A stretch of 64,000 bases of DNA, from NCBI GenBank assembly GCA_946557785.1, contig CAMNTH010000016.1, positions 1 to 64,000 of the forward strand, given 5' to 3'. This DNA comes from an uncultured Blautia sp. Its GTDB lineage: Bacteria > Bacillota > Clostridia > Lachnospirales > Lachnospiraceae. Below the pieces are notes generated by a model that made no database searches, was not told the DNA's origin, and saw only the letters and a program-made list of their open reading frames with translations. The translations under genes were made by a program, and so were the position numbers. Shown here one piece after another: positions 9,441-18,714 of the stretch (positions are counted from its first letter, which is position 1; every line of letters begins with the position of its first letter).

Positions 9441-10208
9441 TTATTTCACGCCTGTCACCAAAAATACAGGGGTGGATCCATTGTTTATGATCTCCTCTTT
9501 TGTCCACACCTTTTTCCAAACCTCACGGTCGCATGACACATCGGAAAAACCTGCTTTTTTCATAGCTGCCAGATCCCACTTGGGCCTTGACATTTTACTT
9601 AAAGGCACCTGTCTTGCAATTTCTTCCATTTTGTCGTTGTCTGTATTTCCGTAATAATCCACAAACTCTTCCTCTTCCACCTTTTTTCTGTCTGCCTCAT
9701 AGGCGGCACGTTTCTTTTCATCAAAAAGGTGCCCATACCAGTCTGCATCAAAGTTCAGGAGAATCCCCCCATTTTTCAGCACGCGGTACCATTCCTCATA
9801 TGCCCTTCCCGGATCCGGGAGATTCCATGTTACATTTCTTGTCACCACTGCATCAAAGCTGCCTGTTTCAAGTTCCAGGTTCTGGGTGTCCCCAACACAC
9901 CATTGAATCTCTTCCTCCAGACTTCCGGCATTTCCCCTGGCTTCCTTCAGCATTTCGTCTGTATAATCCACAGCAGTCACCTGGTATCCTGCCTCAGCAA
10001 GCAAAATGGCAAAAAATCCAGGACCGGTTCCCACATCCAAAACCCTGATCTCCTCTGGCTTTTTTCCCGGAAACCCATTTGTCAAAAGTTCCAAAAGCTC
10101 TCTTTTCCACAGGATGCGTCTCTCATCTGCCATTTCCTGTTGATTATATTCCGAATAACCGGACGCCCGTTTCGTCCAGTAATGATAAATCTCTTCCTTT
10201 AAATTCAT
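9441..10208 (-). CDS. Class I SAM-dependent methyltransferase, first gene of the importer operon
   Basis: A 255-residue cytosolic methyltransferase. Motif I is LDVGTGPG (57-64), followed by VTAVDYTDEML (acidic ribose-binding loop) and the motif VTRNVTWNLP. The same signatures (VTRN.TW.LP, LLNFDA, SRP.WDL, TP.FL) occur in the methyltransferase half of the next gene, so the two arose by duplication. The ATG at 10208 lies eight bases after AGAGG; a TTG 24 bases upstream is less likely. Only 12 bases separate it from the fusion gene. The UbiE-like fold does not predict the substrate. Confidence 0.88.
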   Translation of the reverse strand: MNLKEEIYHYWTKRASGYSEYNQQEMADERRILWKRELLELLTNGFPGKKPEEIRVLDVGTGPGFFAILLAEAGYQVTAVDYTDEMLKEARGNAGSLEEEIQWCVGDTQNLELETGSFDAVVTRNVTWNLPDPGRAYEEWYRVLKNGGILLNFDADWYGHLFDEKKRAAYEADRKKVEEEEFVDYYGNTDNDKMEEIARQVPLSKMSRPKWDLAAMKKAGFSDVSCDREVWKKVWTKEEIINNGSTPVFLVTGVK

Positions 10209-10250
10209 AACCCAAACCTCTTTTATCCTCAATTTGTATTATTCCATTCT

Positions 10251-10279
10251 ATTATAAAAAAGCCCCACACCTCCCACAA
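10251..10279 (-). promoter_or_regulatory. Promoter of the methyltransferase/ABC importer operon
   Basis: On the minus strand TTGTGG (10274-10279) and TATAAT (10251-10256) are separated by 17 bases, 43 bases before the ATG at 10208. Immediately upstream of the -35 lies the palindrome CCCCATAGGGG (10282-10292), a possible operator. No other promoter is obvious before the downstream genes. Confidence 0.6.
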
Positions 10280-10300
10280 GCCCCCATAGGGGATAAATTT

Positions 10301-10332
10301 CAAAAAAAGAAGACGCCCCCTGAAAGGGCATC
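10301..10332 (-). terminator. Intrinsic terminator after the NlpC/P60 gene
   Basis: On the minus strand GATGCCC, a short loop and GGGCGTC form a GC-rich stem (10312-10332), followed by TTCTTTTTTT. It lies 26 bases past the stop of the NlpC/P60 gene and just before the palindrome and promoter of the importer operon, so it insulates the two units. Confidence 0.8.
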
Positions 10333-10357
10333 TCCCTGTAATCATATCAAATCTTTA

Positions 10358-11716
10358 TTAAACCAAACGTCTTACGGAAAGAATGGTTCTGTATGCAGCA
10401 TTATCGCTAACTTTAATTCCATCTACAGAGTTGGATGCATGGACGATCTTGCCGTCACCCATGTAGATTGCAACATGTCCGCCGTAGCAGATCAGGTCAC
10501 CTGGCTGTGCATCGGAATAAGATACTTCCTGTCCTGCATTCTGCTGTTCATAAGAGGTTCTTGGAAGGTCTACCCCAAAATTAGAATATACGCTCTGTAC
10601 AAAACCGGAACAGTCAGCTCCATTGGTTAGGCTTGTACCTCCCCATACATAGGGATTTCCAACAAACTGTGTTGCATAGTTTACAACCGAAGAACCTGAG
10701 CCGGAACCGCTGCTGGTATACTGGGAAGGATCGCTTACTGTATTTCCGCTGTCGATCACATTGCCATACTCGTCATACTGTACATCGCTGTCGGAAGAAT
10801 TTACCGCTGCTTCTGCATCTACCTCATTTCCGTCCTCATCATAAACGGTATACCCGTTCTCAGCAGCATCCTCAACGTCTACCTCATTGCCTTCTTCATC
10901 ATAAACCGGTTCTGAGTAATCTTCTGCCTCAGCGGCTGCTGCGGCAGCTTCTGCTTCAGCCTGGCGTCTGGCTTCTTCTTCAGCAGCAATTCTCTCTGCC
11001 TCCAGACGTTCAATTTCAGCCTGCTGCTGCATGATAAGGTTGGAGTATTCTGTAGCCATATATTCTGCATAGGCAATTTCTTCATCACAATTAGCAGATT
11101 CTGCACGTCTCTGATCCAGTGCATTCTGGAGATTTACGGATTCTGCTTCATATTCCTGCTTCATCCCCTCCAGCTCTGCTTTCTCCTGCTCATATCTTGC
11201 ACCAAGCTGTTTTACCTGTTCAATGGTATTTACATATTTCTCAAGGCTCTCTCTGTCGTAATCATACATCTTCTGTGTATATTCTGCTTTTGTCAAAAGA
11301 TCAGACAGGTTGTCCGCATTCATCATCATCTGGAACCAGGCATCGTTTCCGCCTTTCTCGTACAAATACTGAATACGTTTCTTCATTGCCTCATACTGTT
11401 TATCCCGAGCCTTCTGAGCTTTTCCAAGGTCAGCCTTTGTTTTTGTAATATCAGTTTCTTTATTTGCAATATCGCCTTCCAGCACACCAATGGAAACCAT
11501 AACGTTTACCAGGTTTGCATCCAGGTTTGCGATTTCTGCCTGAAGCTGTTCTTTGGCATAATACAGATTATCAATCTGAGCATAGGTAGCATCAAGCTGA
11601 GAATAGGTCCATGCCTGTTCCTCTCTCAATTCCTCTTCTCTGGATGCGCTGACACTGATTACCTGCGCTGCGCTCATGATCAGTGCTAATGTCAAACATA
11701 CAATTCTTTTCTTCAT
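10358..11716 (-). CDS. Secreted coiled-coil NlpC/P60 peptidoglycan endopeptidase (CwlO/PcsB-like)
   Basis: A 452-residue exported murein hydrolase. The ATG at 11716 follows GAGGGTG and starts a signal peptide ending near SVSAS. Residues about 26-265 are charged heptad-rich coiled coil with an alanine-rich stretch near 257-265. Next come three acidic repeats built on YDEEGNEVD (about 272-322) and a serine/glycine linker. The NlpC/P60 domain occupies about 343-452, with catalytic Cys369 (ADCSGFV), His414 (GGHVAIY) and His426 (VHAS). The plan matches CwlO/PcsB-type hydrolases that cut gamma-D-Glu-mDAP stem-peptide bonds during growth, with the coiled coil as a regulatory region. The acidic YDE repeats may bind calcium, but that is a guess. 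Confidence 0.93.
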   Translation of the reverse strand: MKKRIVCLTLALIMSAAQVISVSASREEELREEQAWTYSQLDATYAQIDNLYYAKEQLQAEIANLDANLVNVMVSIGVLEGDIANKETDITKTKADLGKAQKARDKQYEAMKKRIQYLYEKGGNDAWFQMMMNADNLSDLLTKAEYTQKMYDYDRESLEKYVNTIEQVKQLGARYEQEKAELEGMKQEYEAESVNLQNALDQRRAESANCDEEIAYAEYMATEYSNLIMQQQAEIERLEAERIAAEEEARRQAEAEAAAAAAEAEDYSEPVYDEEGNEVDVEDAAENGYTVYDEDGNEVDAEAAVNSSDSDVQYDEYGNVIDSGNTVSDPSQYTSSGSGSGSSVVNYATQFVGNPYVWGGTSLTNGADCSGFVQSVYSNFGVDLPRTSYEQQNAGQEVSYSDAQPGDLICYGGHVAIYMGDGKIVHASNSVDGIKVSDNAAYRTILSVRRLV

Positions 11717-11865
11717 GTCTATCACCCTCATATTTCTGTATTTATTATGTAATCATTTCGTAATATTTTTCTTGAGTTCTTTTATATATTAACACATAAT
11801 TAATTGGAATGCAAGCAAAAAACGTAAAAAGTTTAACATTTTGTAACATTTATGTGATTACCCTT

Positions 11866-11903
11866 TAAAAAAGAAGGATTACCTTTTTCAAGATAATCCT
11901 TCT
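11866..11903 (-). terminator. Intrinsic terminator after the YG-repeat NlpC/P60 gene
   Basis: AGAAGGATTA and TAATCCTTCT form a perfect 10-bp stem (11872-11903). Read on the minus strand it is followed by TTTTTT, 40 bases after the stop of the gene ending at 11943. Confidence 0.9.
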
Positions 11904-11942
11904 AACTTTTTCATATGGGTTTAGACCTTTTACCCCCTGGCA

Positions 11943-13436
11943 TTATTTAAATAAATCTGCCAGAATCTGATCTGCTGTCATATTCAGATATCCGTCCGGA
12001 TCTGCCAAGGTACTTCTGTTCCACCTCAGATAGTTCCCATTACGGATATAATTTCCACTGGAGGTATGATAAGAATACTTATTAAATCCGCTGAACTTGG
12101 ACATGTACGTTTTCGCCAAAGTAATGGCCTGGCTTTGATAATTTCCGCTTGGTGTAGGAGTACCGGAAATCTGGCATCCTGCATTCGGGGTTGAGTGAAC
12201 GATTACCGCACTCTTATCTCTGCACTGTCCGATCACGATCCAGGTATGACCGGAATTATATCCTACATCTCCCGGCTGGAGCTTCCAGTTGGTAGAAGAA
12301 AGCTTCGCCTGAGTAATGATGCTGCCCCATCCTCTTGCTTTATAAGAGGAACCGACCTCACCGGAAACTACCGTATAGCCGCCGCCTACACCGGATTTTG
12401 TCTGCATTACCTGATATGCACTCCATCCCACAAAGCCGGAACAGTCAAGTCCTTTGGCTCTGTTGGCAGTACTGAGGTCACGATAATCATTATAATCATA
12501 GCTGCTGTTCTGGCTGTTATACCAGGATTTCCATTTAGGGCTTACACCCTTTCTGGTAGAGTCATTCCAACCGCCTCCCCATACATAAAGAGCCTGTCCT
12601 ACCGGCTGCATCGCTCCAAGAAGGTAATTCTTAATCGTCTTGGATGAGGTTGGTGTGCTGGGACTTATATTCTCATCAGGAACAAGTACTCCATTGCTTC
12701 CAAAAGTATATTTCTTACCGCTGATGGTCTTGGTACCCACTGCCATCTTTCCTGTAGAAGGATCAAAATACCTCTTGCTTCCTGCGCTGCTTGTAAGCCA
12801 GCCTGTAGCCATTACTCCGCTGTTAGAGTAAAAATAATAAGTGGCGCTTTCGACCTTCTTAAGTCCTGTATACATCCCGCCATTGGATGGGCTGAAATAA
12901 CGCTTATTTCCCTTACTGTCCTTCAGCCAGCCTGTAGCCATGACCCCTGCCTTACTGGTGAAATAACGCTTCACACCCTTGCTATCCTGCAGCCACCCTG
13001 TGGCTGCAACTCCGGACTTGCTGTACAGGTAATACCTTTTACCGTTTAAAGTAAGCCAGCCCGTCTTCATAATACCGGTGCTCTTATCAAAATAGCGTCT
13101 CTGACCCTTACTGTTCTCAAGCCAACCGGTAACCATAGCCCCCGCCTTGCTGGTAAAATAGCGTTTCCGCCCCTTGCTGTCCGTCATCCAGCCTTTCTGC
13201 TGAACTCCTGTTTTTGTATTAAAATAATATTTCTTGCCCTTTAAAGTAAGCCAGCCTTTTTGTTTTGCTCCGTTCTTCTTTATGTAGTATGTCTTTCCGC
13301 CGATCGTCTGAAATCCTGTTTTCTTTGTTGCAGCCTGTACATCTGCAGATGCAGCAAATGTTGCCGATCCGGCTACAAAAAGAACCATCAGCAACAGCAA
13401 CCCCCAGGTCCTGAACTTCTTAAATACGTTTTGCAT
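11943..13436 (-). CDS. Cell-wall-binding-repeat protein with C-terminal NlpC/P60-like amidase/peptidase
   Basis: A 497-residue secreted protein. A signal peptide (membrane stretch LLLLMVLFVAG, cut near QAA at 36) precedes about ten repeats of roughly 20 residues between 41 and 250. They carry GWL...G.RYYF motifs, as in choline- or glucan-binding (CW_binding_1/YG) repeats, and would hold the enzyme on the wall. Residues about 265-497 are a divergent NlpC/P60-type domain with Cys332 (LDCSGFVGWSAYQ) and His397 (SGHTWIVIG), plus VHSTPNAG. The ATG follows GGAAGG. It has its own terminator and is separate from the CwlO-like gene downstream. Wall ligand and cut site are not known. Confidence 0.9.
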   Translation of the reverse strand: MQNVFKKFRTWGLLLLMVLFVAGSATFAASADVQAATKKTGFQTIGGKTYYIKKNGAKQKGWLTLKGKKYYFNTKTGVQQKGWMTDSKGRKRYFTSKAGAMVTGWLENSKGQRRYFDKSTGIMKTGWLTLNGKRYYLYSKSGVAATGWLQDSKGVKRYFTSKAGVMATGWLKDSKGNKRYFSPSNGGMYTGLKKVESATYYFYSNSGVMATGWLTSSAGSKRYFDPSTGKMAVGTKTISGKKYTFGSNGVLVPDENISPSTPTSSKTIKNYLLGAMQPVGQALYVWGGGWNDSTRKGVSPKWKSWYNSQNSSYDYNDYRDLSTANRAKGLDCSGFVGWSAYQVMQTKSGVGGGYTVVSGEVGSSYKARGWGSIITQAKLSSTNWKLQPGDVGYNSGHTWIVIGQCRDKSAVIVHSTPNAGCQISGTPTPSGNYQSQAITLAKTYMSKFSGFNKYSYHTSSGNYIRNGNYLRWNRSTLADPDGYLNMTADQILADLFK

Positions 13437-13571
13437 ACTTACCTTCCTTTTTCCTTCATTTCGTTGTCATTGACTTGCTACTATCCTGAAACTTTTTACA
13501 ATCTTATTACAACTTTATGACCACATTATATACCAATTCAATACCTTCGTCAACCTTTAAGTCTCAATTAT

Positions 13572-13617
13572 GTAATAAAAAAGGATGCAGCTGCCAGCAG
13601 ACAGTTACATCCTTTTT
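13572..13617 (-). terminator. Intrinsic terminator after ddh
   Basis: AAAAAAGGATG (13577-13587) pairs with CATCCTTTTT (13608-13617) around an inner CAG/CTG stem. Read on the minus strand the second arm ends in CCTTTTTTATT, 70 bases after the ddh stop. Confidence 0.75.
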
Positions 13618-13686
13618 AAAATATATTTAATATTTTTGTAATTTTTTCGGAACAGATTTTCATTTTCAGAGAAAACACATCTTCTA

Positions 13687-14673
13687 TTACAGAAGATGTT
13701 TTCTCAGTTCGGCACCATCCAATGCGCTTAAATATGCAGGAGCCACATCAAAGACTGTTTTGCACCCCGTCTGTCCCTCTTTGTTCATACGATAGGCCGC
13801 TCTTGCATAGGCTACAATCACAGAAGAGGTAAACTCCGGATTAGAATCCAGCTTCAGGCTGTACTCAATTACATGGTTATGCTCATCATCCCATCCTGTC
13901 CTGCCGCTTCTGATGACAAATCCTCCGTGAGGAATTCCGCTGTGGTCACGGTTCAGCTCCTCCTGGGAAATGAAATGTACCGTTGTATCATATTCGTCAA
14001 AATAGTTTGGCATGGTCTTGATCTCATTCTCGATCCGTGTAAGATCAGCGCCTTCTTCAGCTACCACAAAGCATTCCCTTGTATGTTTCTGGCGTGCGCT
14101 CAGCTTAGGATTTTCTCCCTTTCGGACAGATTCCAAGGCAGACTCTACAGGAATGGTATACTGCTTGCCGTCTTTTACTCCGTCAATACGGCGGATAGCA
14201 TCAGAATGTCCCTGACTTACGCCTTTGCCCCAGAAGGTATAATCTTTTCCATTGGTAAGGATGGCATTGGCATACATACGGTTCAAAGAAAACATTCCCG
14301 GATCCCAGCCAACAGAGATAATCCCCACATGACCATTTTCAGAAGCTGTTTTATCCACATTCTCAAAATGCTCTGGAATTCTTGCATGAGTGTCAAAGCT
14401 ATCTACCACATTAAACCACTGTGCAAGTTTCGGTGTCTGTACTGGAAGATCCGTTGCACTTCCGCCGCACATAATCATAACATCAATCTCTTCTTTCATA
14501 CTCTGTGCTTCTTCCACACGGCAGACCCTTGCTGTTTCTGTAAGAATCTTTACGGTTTCGGGTGCGCGTCGTGTAAACACAGCCACAAGCTCCATATCCG
14601 GGTTATGCTTCACTGCACACTCAATCCCCCGGCCAAGATTACCATATCCCATAATTCCTATACGAATGCTCAT
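13687..14673 (-). CDS. ddh: meso-diaminopimelate D-dehydrogenase
   Basis: A 328-residue cytosolic enzyme that makes meso-diaminopimelate from tetrahydrodipicolinate, ammonia and NADPH in one step. It thereby feeds both peptidoglycan and lysine synthesis. The Rossmann motif GIMGYGNLGRGIE lies near residues 6-18; CGGSATDLP, FDTHARIP and ISVGWDPGMFSLNR are characteristic Ddh segments, and length matches the family. The ATG at 14673 lies seven bases after GGAGGAAAT. It stands alone between a promoter and a terminator. A DAP-type wall is consistent with the NlpC/P60 hydrolases encoded next door. Confidence 0.96.
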   Translation of the reverse strand: MSIRIGIMGYGNLGRGIECAVKHNPDMELVAVFTRRAPETVKILTETARVCRVEEAQSMKEEIDVMIMCGGSATDLPVQTPKLAQWFNVVDSFDTHARIPEHFENVDKTASENGHVGIISVGWDPGMFSLNRMYANAILTNGKDYTFWGKGVSQGHSDAIRRIDGVKDGKQYTIPVESALESVRKGENPKLSARQKHTRECFVVAEEGADLTRIENEIKTMPNYFDEYDTTVHFISQEELNRDHSGIPHGGFVIRSGRTGWDDEHNHVIEYSLKLDSNPEFTSSVIVAYARAAYRMNKEGQTGCKTVFDVAPAYLSALDGAELRKHLL

Positions 14674-14767
14674 CCTAATTTCCTCCTTCAATTCATGACC
14701 CTAAAACATCTATTCACATATCAGCTAATGGGAAAAGTTCCATACTGGCACCTTTCACCCTGGTAAC

Positions 14768-14796
14768 ATATTAGTATCATCCTTCCAAAATGTCAA
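14768..14796 (-). promoter_or_regulatory. Promoter of ddh
   Basis: TTGACA (14791-14796) and TAATAT (14768-14773) on the minus strand have a 17-base spacer. The 5' leader of about 85 bases before the ATG at 14673 shows no riboswitch I recognise; in particular the lysine-box core is absent. Confidence 0.75.
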
Positions 14797-14848
14797 TTAC
14801 AAATGTTACAGGTATGCCATACATAATGGAAAAAATGGTATCCTACAG

Positions 14849-15478
14849 TCAGATACAGAAAAATCTTCCCGGGCAGCACAAATTGCATACCATATTTGCC
14901 AGACACAATTTCATGCAGAAATCCCCCCCTGCAGCAGGCATTCCGCCAAAGGGGTTCTGCATCTCCTGATACCAGTCTCCTCCCCCTTCCATTCTCTGCA
15001 GAACCATCCTGTATTGTGTATTATTAGGCTCAAGGCGCACAGCTTCCCTGATGTCACTAAGCGCCTTTACATTATTTCCCATACCCATATTGGACATAGC
15101 AGAAAGATAGTACCACTGTCCGTTTCGCTGGCTTAAAGAAGAAAGCACGGTCAAAGCCTCCTGATAATGTCCGCTCTGCACATAATTCGCTGCAGCCTGT
15201 CTGCGCATAGCCTCCTCATCCTTGTAGGTACTGCTGCCCTGCGCTCCAAAGCCTCCAAAACCACCATAGCTTCCTCCGCCGCTTCCATACTCCCGCTCTC
15301 TCATAATCTGGTCATATGCCTGCTGGATTTCTTTAAACTTCTCTTCTGCCTGGTCTTTATTTGGATTGTTAATATTCGCATCAGGATGATATTTCCTGCT
15401 TAAACGCCTGTATGCTTTTTTGATTTCCTCATCAGAGGCATTCCTGGAAACGCCAAGAACACTATATGGATCTAGCAT
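14849..15478 (-). CDS. J-domain protein with TPR-like region
   Basis: A 209-residue protein with an N-terminal DnaJ domain (about 1-65) containing the HPD motif (YHPDANI), so it should stimulate the ATPase of DnaK. It lacks the zinc-finger and C-terminal client domains of true DnaJ. After a Gly/Ser/Phe linker (near 66-82) there is a TPR-like helical region (about 90-165) and a Cys-rich tail ending in CCPGRFFCI. It overlaps the upstream DUF5685 gene by 17 bases. A role as a local DnaK recruiter for that neighbour is inference. Confidence 0.88.
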   Translation of the reverse strand: MLDPYSVLGVSRNASDEEIKKAYRRLSRKYHPDANINNPNKDQAEEKFKEIQQAYDQIMREREYGSGGGSYGGFGGFGAQGSSTYKDEEAMRRQAAANYVQSGHYQEALTVLSSLSQRNGQWYYLSAMSNMGMGNNVKALSDIREAVRLEPNNTQYRMVLQRMEGGGDWYQEMQNPFGGMPAAGGDFCMKLCLANMVCNLCCPGRFFCI

Positions 15479-16325
15479 GATTTTTCTCCTGTTCCTTCCT
15501 CTTATCCCTACGTTTCTCAGTCGCCGCCTGAAAACGGCACCACACGCCGGAATATAAAATATTCCTCAGAATGTCAGCATATTTTATAATAGGAAGCTTC
15601 TCAAATTCTCTGCAGGCTTCCGCCATCATCATCATCAGTATCTGGCGAACCCGCTCTTCAAACCCTTCCATTATATAATCTTCTGAAAACGGATTGTAAT
15701 TTCCTGTTTCTGCATCTTTTTCCACATCATCGTATGCATCCAGAAGGTAAATAAATTTCCCAAGATAAAATCCCATTCTTCTAAGGGGAGATTCCCAGTT
15801 ATCCTGTCTGAATGCAAATATTTCTTCCATAATTCTGCCAAAGCAGCCGGCCATTTTGTCTATGTCTGTCTCTCCGGCTTTCTCCCATACAGAAAGCTGC
15901 TTCAGCAGGGAAATAATCCTGATTGTTTTTCCCCTGTAAAAAGCACCTGCTTTTTTGCTCCCTCTCTTCAGAAGCCGGGCATAGGCAAGGCTTAATACCT
16001 TCTGCTCATCATTCCAGTCGTCCATACATTTATAATAAGTAAGCAAAAGGTTCATGTCTGCTGCATATTCTGTAATTTCATTCTTTCTCACAGGCTGTTT
16101 GATCACCGGATGGATGATACAGCGGGTTGTCCCTTTACAGACAGACGGCTCATACAAACCGCTCAGCAAAAGAATAACAAAGGTCATATCGTAATTCAGG
16201 CTCAGCTGGCCTGCAATCCCGTATCTCTCCCTTAATTCCCTGCAAAGCCCGCAATAAAAGGAACGGTACACATCAAAGTCCTTAAACTTCATCTCCGGCT
16301 TATTCATCACTATATAACCAAACAT
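15462..16325 (-). CDS. DUF5685 family protein
   Basis: A 287-residue protein of unknown function. The start at 16325 ([17 protein letters not shown]) follows GGAGG at five bases; the frame is open further upstream without a ribosome site. DUF5685 signatures are the [12 protein letters not shown] segment with its Cxx[11 protein letters not shown], and a late [19 protein letters not shown] helix resembling a polyprenyl-synthase-like aspartate-rich segment. Mostly helical, with no signal peptide. Its stop overlaps the J-domain gene, an arrangement I have seen often in Lachnospiraceae, hinting that the two act together. No enzymatic activity is assigned. Confidence 0.85.
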   Translation of the reverse strand: MFGYIVMNKPEMKFKDFDVYRSFYCGLCRELRERYGIAGQLSLNYDMTFVILLLSGLYEPSVCKGTTRCIIHPVIKQPVRKNEITEYAADMNLLLTYYKCMDDWNDEQKVLSLAYARLLKRGSKKAGAFYRGKTIRIISLLKQLSVWEKAGETDIDKMAGCFGRIMEEIFAFRQDNWESPLRRMGFYLGKFIYLLDAYDDVEKDAETGNYNPFSEDYIMEGFEERVRQILMMMMAEACREFEKLPIIKYADILRNILYSGVWCRFQAATEKRRDKRKEQEKNHARSI

Positions 16326-16384
16326 ATTACCTCCACGCCGCATCATTGACGGCACTGCAACTGTTTTTTCTATAAGCTGTGATT

Positions 16385-16795
16385 TCAGCTTTTTTTCACA
16401 AATTTTGTATGACATTTAGGGCAGTCAATCTCAATCTTTCCTTTGCCTTTTGGGATACGAATCTTCTGTCCGCATCCTGGGCATGTATAGATATGATGTG
16501 TCTTTCTCTGCTCCATCATACTCTTTTCTTTGCGAAAACGCATGCGGAGCTTATTTGTTTTTTCCAGATATTTCTCGTTTTCCTGGCAGCGCTTCCCAAG
16601 ATTCCTGGATAAAATCCGATAATAAGTGTAAACAATCGCCAAAAGCCCTACGGTATCCAGCAGCGAGCTTAAGACGCTTCCTTTCCTTGTAAAAATCGCA
16701 AGAATAATGAAGACAAACGCCACACCCATGGTAAATTTGGAAAAATCATCTACACCATGCCTGCCCTGCATGAATCTGATAAACTTCTCTCTCAT
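16385..16795 (-). CDS. Small membrane protein with C-terminal zinc ribbon
   Basis: A 136-residue protein. The ATG at 16795 follows AAGGAATTTT. Two membrane segments (about 20-37 and 42-60) are followed by a basic helix and a zinc ribbon: CPGC near 105 and CPKC near 124. The ribbon resembles short zinc-ribbon domains of membrane-anchored proteins in Clostridia. Its stop lies 59 bases before the DUF5685 start on the same strand. Function is unknown. Confidence 0.8.
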   Translation of the reverse strand: MREKFIRFMQGRHGVDDFSKFTMGVAFVFIILAIFTRKGSVLSSLLDTVGLLAIVYTYYRILSRNLGKRCQENEKYLEKTNKLRMRFRKEKSMMEQRKTHHIYTCPGCGQKIRIPKGKGKIEIDCPKCHTKFVKKS

Positions 16796-16842
16796 AAAAT
16801 TCCTTCTTTCTATCCGTTTTTTATACATGCATTAAAAACAGC

Positions 16843-17355
16843 CTACTCCTGTTCTTTGACCAGAACCTTCATGACTTCTGCAATATACATGGTATGATAG
16901 TCCTTCTCGGGATACCATTTGGACTTGTGTTCAGCAGCGGTAAAGCATTCCGGCTTAATGGTATCCTGGTACATTTTTTTACACACCATGATGAGGTCAG
17001 CTTCTGCTATCCCTGCTGTTTCATCCACACCATAGGGAGTCAGCCCTGCCTCTTTGATCTTATCAATCCCTCTGCCGGTTACTCTTCCGCAGTAATTAAG
17101 TGCTTTCCTGTAATTTTCCCCAAGAACGGAAATGGTAAAAGTATCTGCCCCGTCCACAAATTCCTTCGTATATCTCTGGGGACGGATATACACAGTCACT
17201 GCGTTTTTGCCCCACATTACGCCCATTGCCCCCCAGCTGGCAGTCATTGTATTGCATTTTTCCTCTGTGCCCGCTGTAATGAGCAGCCATTCCTTCCCAA
17301 TCTTAGTAAAGGGATTCATATTCACTTCTTCTGCTTTTACCTCACGAAAACTCAT
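16843..17355 (-). CDS. Flavin reductase-like (FMN-binding split-barrel) protein
   Basis: A 170-residue protein. The start at 17355 (MSFREVKAEEVNMNPF) is preceded by GGAAGGAAGGAA. Segments KEWLLITAG, MTASWGAMGVMW and VYIRPQRYTKEFV match the FMN-binding split barrel of flavin reductase-like proteins. Such proteins bind FMN and either supply reduced flavin or reduce small molecules; the substrate cannot be told. It lies 23 bases downstream of the RlmI-like methyltransferase gene. Confidence 0.88.
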   Translation of the reverse strand: MSFREVKAEEVNMNPFTKIGKEWLLITAGTEEKCNTMTASWGAMGVMWGKNAVTVYIRPQRYTKEFVDGADTFTISVLGENYRKALNYCGRVTGRGIDKIKEAGLTPYGVDETAGIAEADLIMVCKKMYQDTIKPECFTAAEHKSKWYPEKDYHTMYIAEVMKVLVKEQE

Positions 17356-17378
17356 GTTCCTTCCTTCCTCACTTTCTC

Positions 17379-18581
17379 TCATCTATCGCTGCATACCTGA
17401 AAAATATAAAATTTCAGATAGTATGATTCATCATTTGCCCATAAAATAGGATGGTCCGGCGCTTGTGTCCTGTACTCTACCTGCCGCAGGCGCTTATGTA
17501 CATTCCGCGCCGCCTGTGCTAGGGTCTGGGTAAATAATTCATATGTCATAAAATGGGAACAGGAACAAGTTGCCAAAAAACCGCCGTCCTTCACAAGCTT
17601 CATAGCCCTTAGATTAATCTCCCTGTAACCCTTCACCGCATTTTTCACAGAGTTCCTGGACTTTGTAAAAGCTGGAGGATCCAGAATCACCACGTCAAAT
17701 TTCTCACCCTTTTCCTCCAGTTCCGGCAAAAGCTCAAAAACATCTCTACAGATAAATTTTACTTTATCCTCCAGCCCATTAAGCTTTGCATTCTCTGTGG
17801 CCTGGTCTACGGCAAGCTGAGATGCATCCACGCCAGTAACGCTCCCGGCTCCGGCAATTCCTGCATTCAGCGCAAAAGAGCCTGTATGGGTAAAGCAATC
17901 CAGAACCCTGGCGTCTTTGCACAGCTTCTGTATGGCAAGCCTGTTATATTTTTGATCCAAAAAGAATCCTGTCTTCTGCCCATCCTGTATATCCACCTGA
18001 TATTTTACACCATTCTCCACAATCTCCACTACAGTTGGGAACTGCGGTCCTATAAAACCTTTGCAAAGTTCCATTCCTTCCTGCATGCGAACCTTGGCAT
18101 CGCTTCTTTCATAAACTCCGCGGATAATAATCCCATCATCAGCCAGAACCTTTTTCACCAATTCCACAATGGTTTCTTTCCATCGGTCAATCCCAAGAGC
18201 CAGGGACTGTACCACCAATACATCAGAAAACTTATCTACCACCAATCCTGGCAGAAAATCCGCTTCTCCGAAGATCAGCCTGCAGCAGCTAATATCTACC
18301 ACTTTCTTTCTGTATTCCCATGCATCCCGGACACGCTGCTCAAAAAAATCGCAGTCAATTTCCTGATGCTCATCTCTTGTAAGAAGCCGAACGGTAATTT
18401 TCGAAGTAGTATTGATATAGCCTCTGCCAAGAGCATAGCCGTCAAAATCCCTCACAAGCACCACGTCCCCACTGGCATAGTTTCCCATAATGCTTGCAAT
18501 TTCATTGTTAAAAATCCACATGCCTCCGGATTTTAAGATTCGCCCTTCACCCTTTTTCAGTGTGACCACTGCCAAGCCCAT
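17379..18581 (-). CDS. RlmI/RlmK-type rRNA large-subunit methyltransferase with PUA domain
   Basis: A 400-residue class I SAM methyltransferase of the RlmI (YccW) family, which makes m5C in 23S rRNA. The N-terminal PUA-like domain (about 1-75) contains WIFNNEI and a GYALGRGYIN turn. Then come the linker QDGQKTGFFLDQK, motif I VLDCFTHTGSFALNAG (near 230-245), the acceptor-site motif ILDPPAFTKS and the Cys-containing CSCSHF, which carries the putative catalytic cysteine. Length and order are typical. The flavin-reductase-like gene follows by 23 bases. Substrate position 1962 is by family only. Confidence 0.92.
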   Translation of the reverse strand: MGLAVVTLKKGEGRILKSGGMWIFNNEIASIMGNYASGDVVLVRDFDGYALGRGYINTTSKITVRLLTRDEHQEIDCDFFEQRVRDAWEYRKKVVDISCCRLIFGEADFLPGLVVDKFSDVLVVQSLALGIDRWKETIVELVKKVLADDGIIIRGVYERSDAKVRMQEGMELCKGFIGPQFPTVVEIVENGVKYQVDIQDGQKTGFFLDQKYNRLAIQKLCKDARVLDCFTHTGSFALNAGIAGAGSVTGVDASQLAVDQATENAKLNGLEDKVKFICRDVFELLPELEEKGEKFDVVILDPPAFTKSRNSVKNAVKGYREINLRAMKLVKDGGFLATCSCSHFMTYELFTQTLAQAARNVHKRLRQVEYRTQAPDHPILWANDESYYLKFYIFQVCSDR

Positions 18582-18714
18582 TTCTTATTCCTCCTGGTCT
18601 TCAAACATTTCTATACATTTTAACACAGAATATCCGCTTTTTCCAGTCATTCCCGTATCTGAACCAGGAAATCACAAAAAATTCACGATACCAAACAAGC
18701 CAAACCCTATGATA

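Noticed and set aside
12600-13320. Repeat array that might be a CRISPR
   Set aside because: The repeats are in-frame protein repeats (GWL...YYF) of the wall-binding protein, with no conserved direct repeat or spacers.
14674-14767. Lysine riboswitch in the ddh leader
   Set aside because: The leader is only about 85-90 bases and lacks the lysine-box core; a full element needs about 170.
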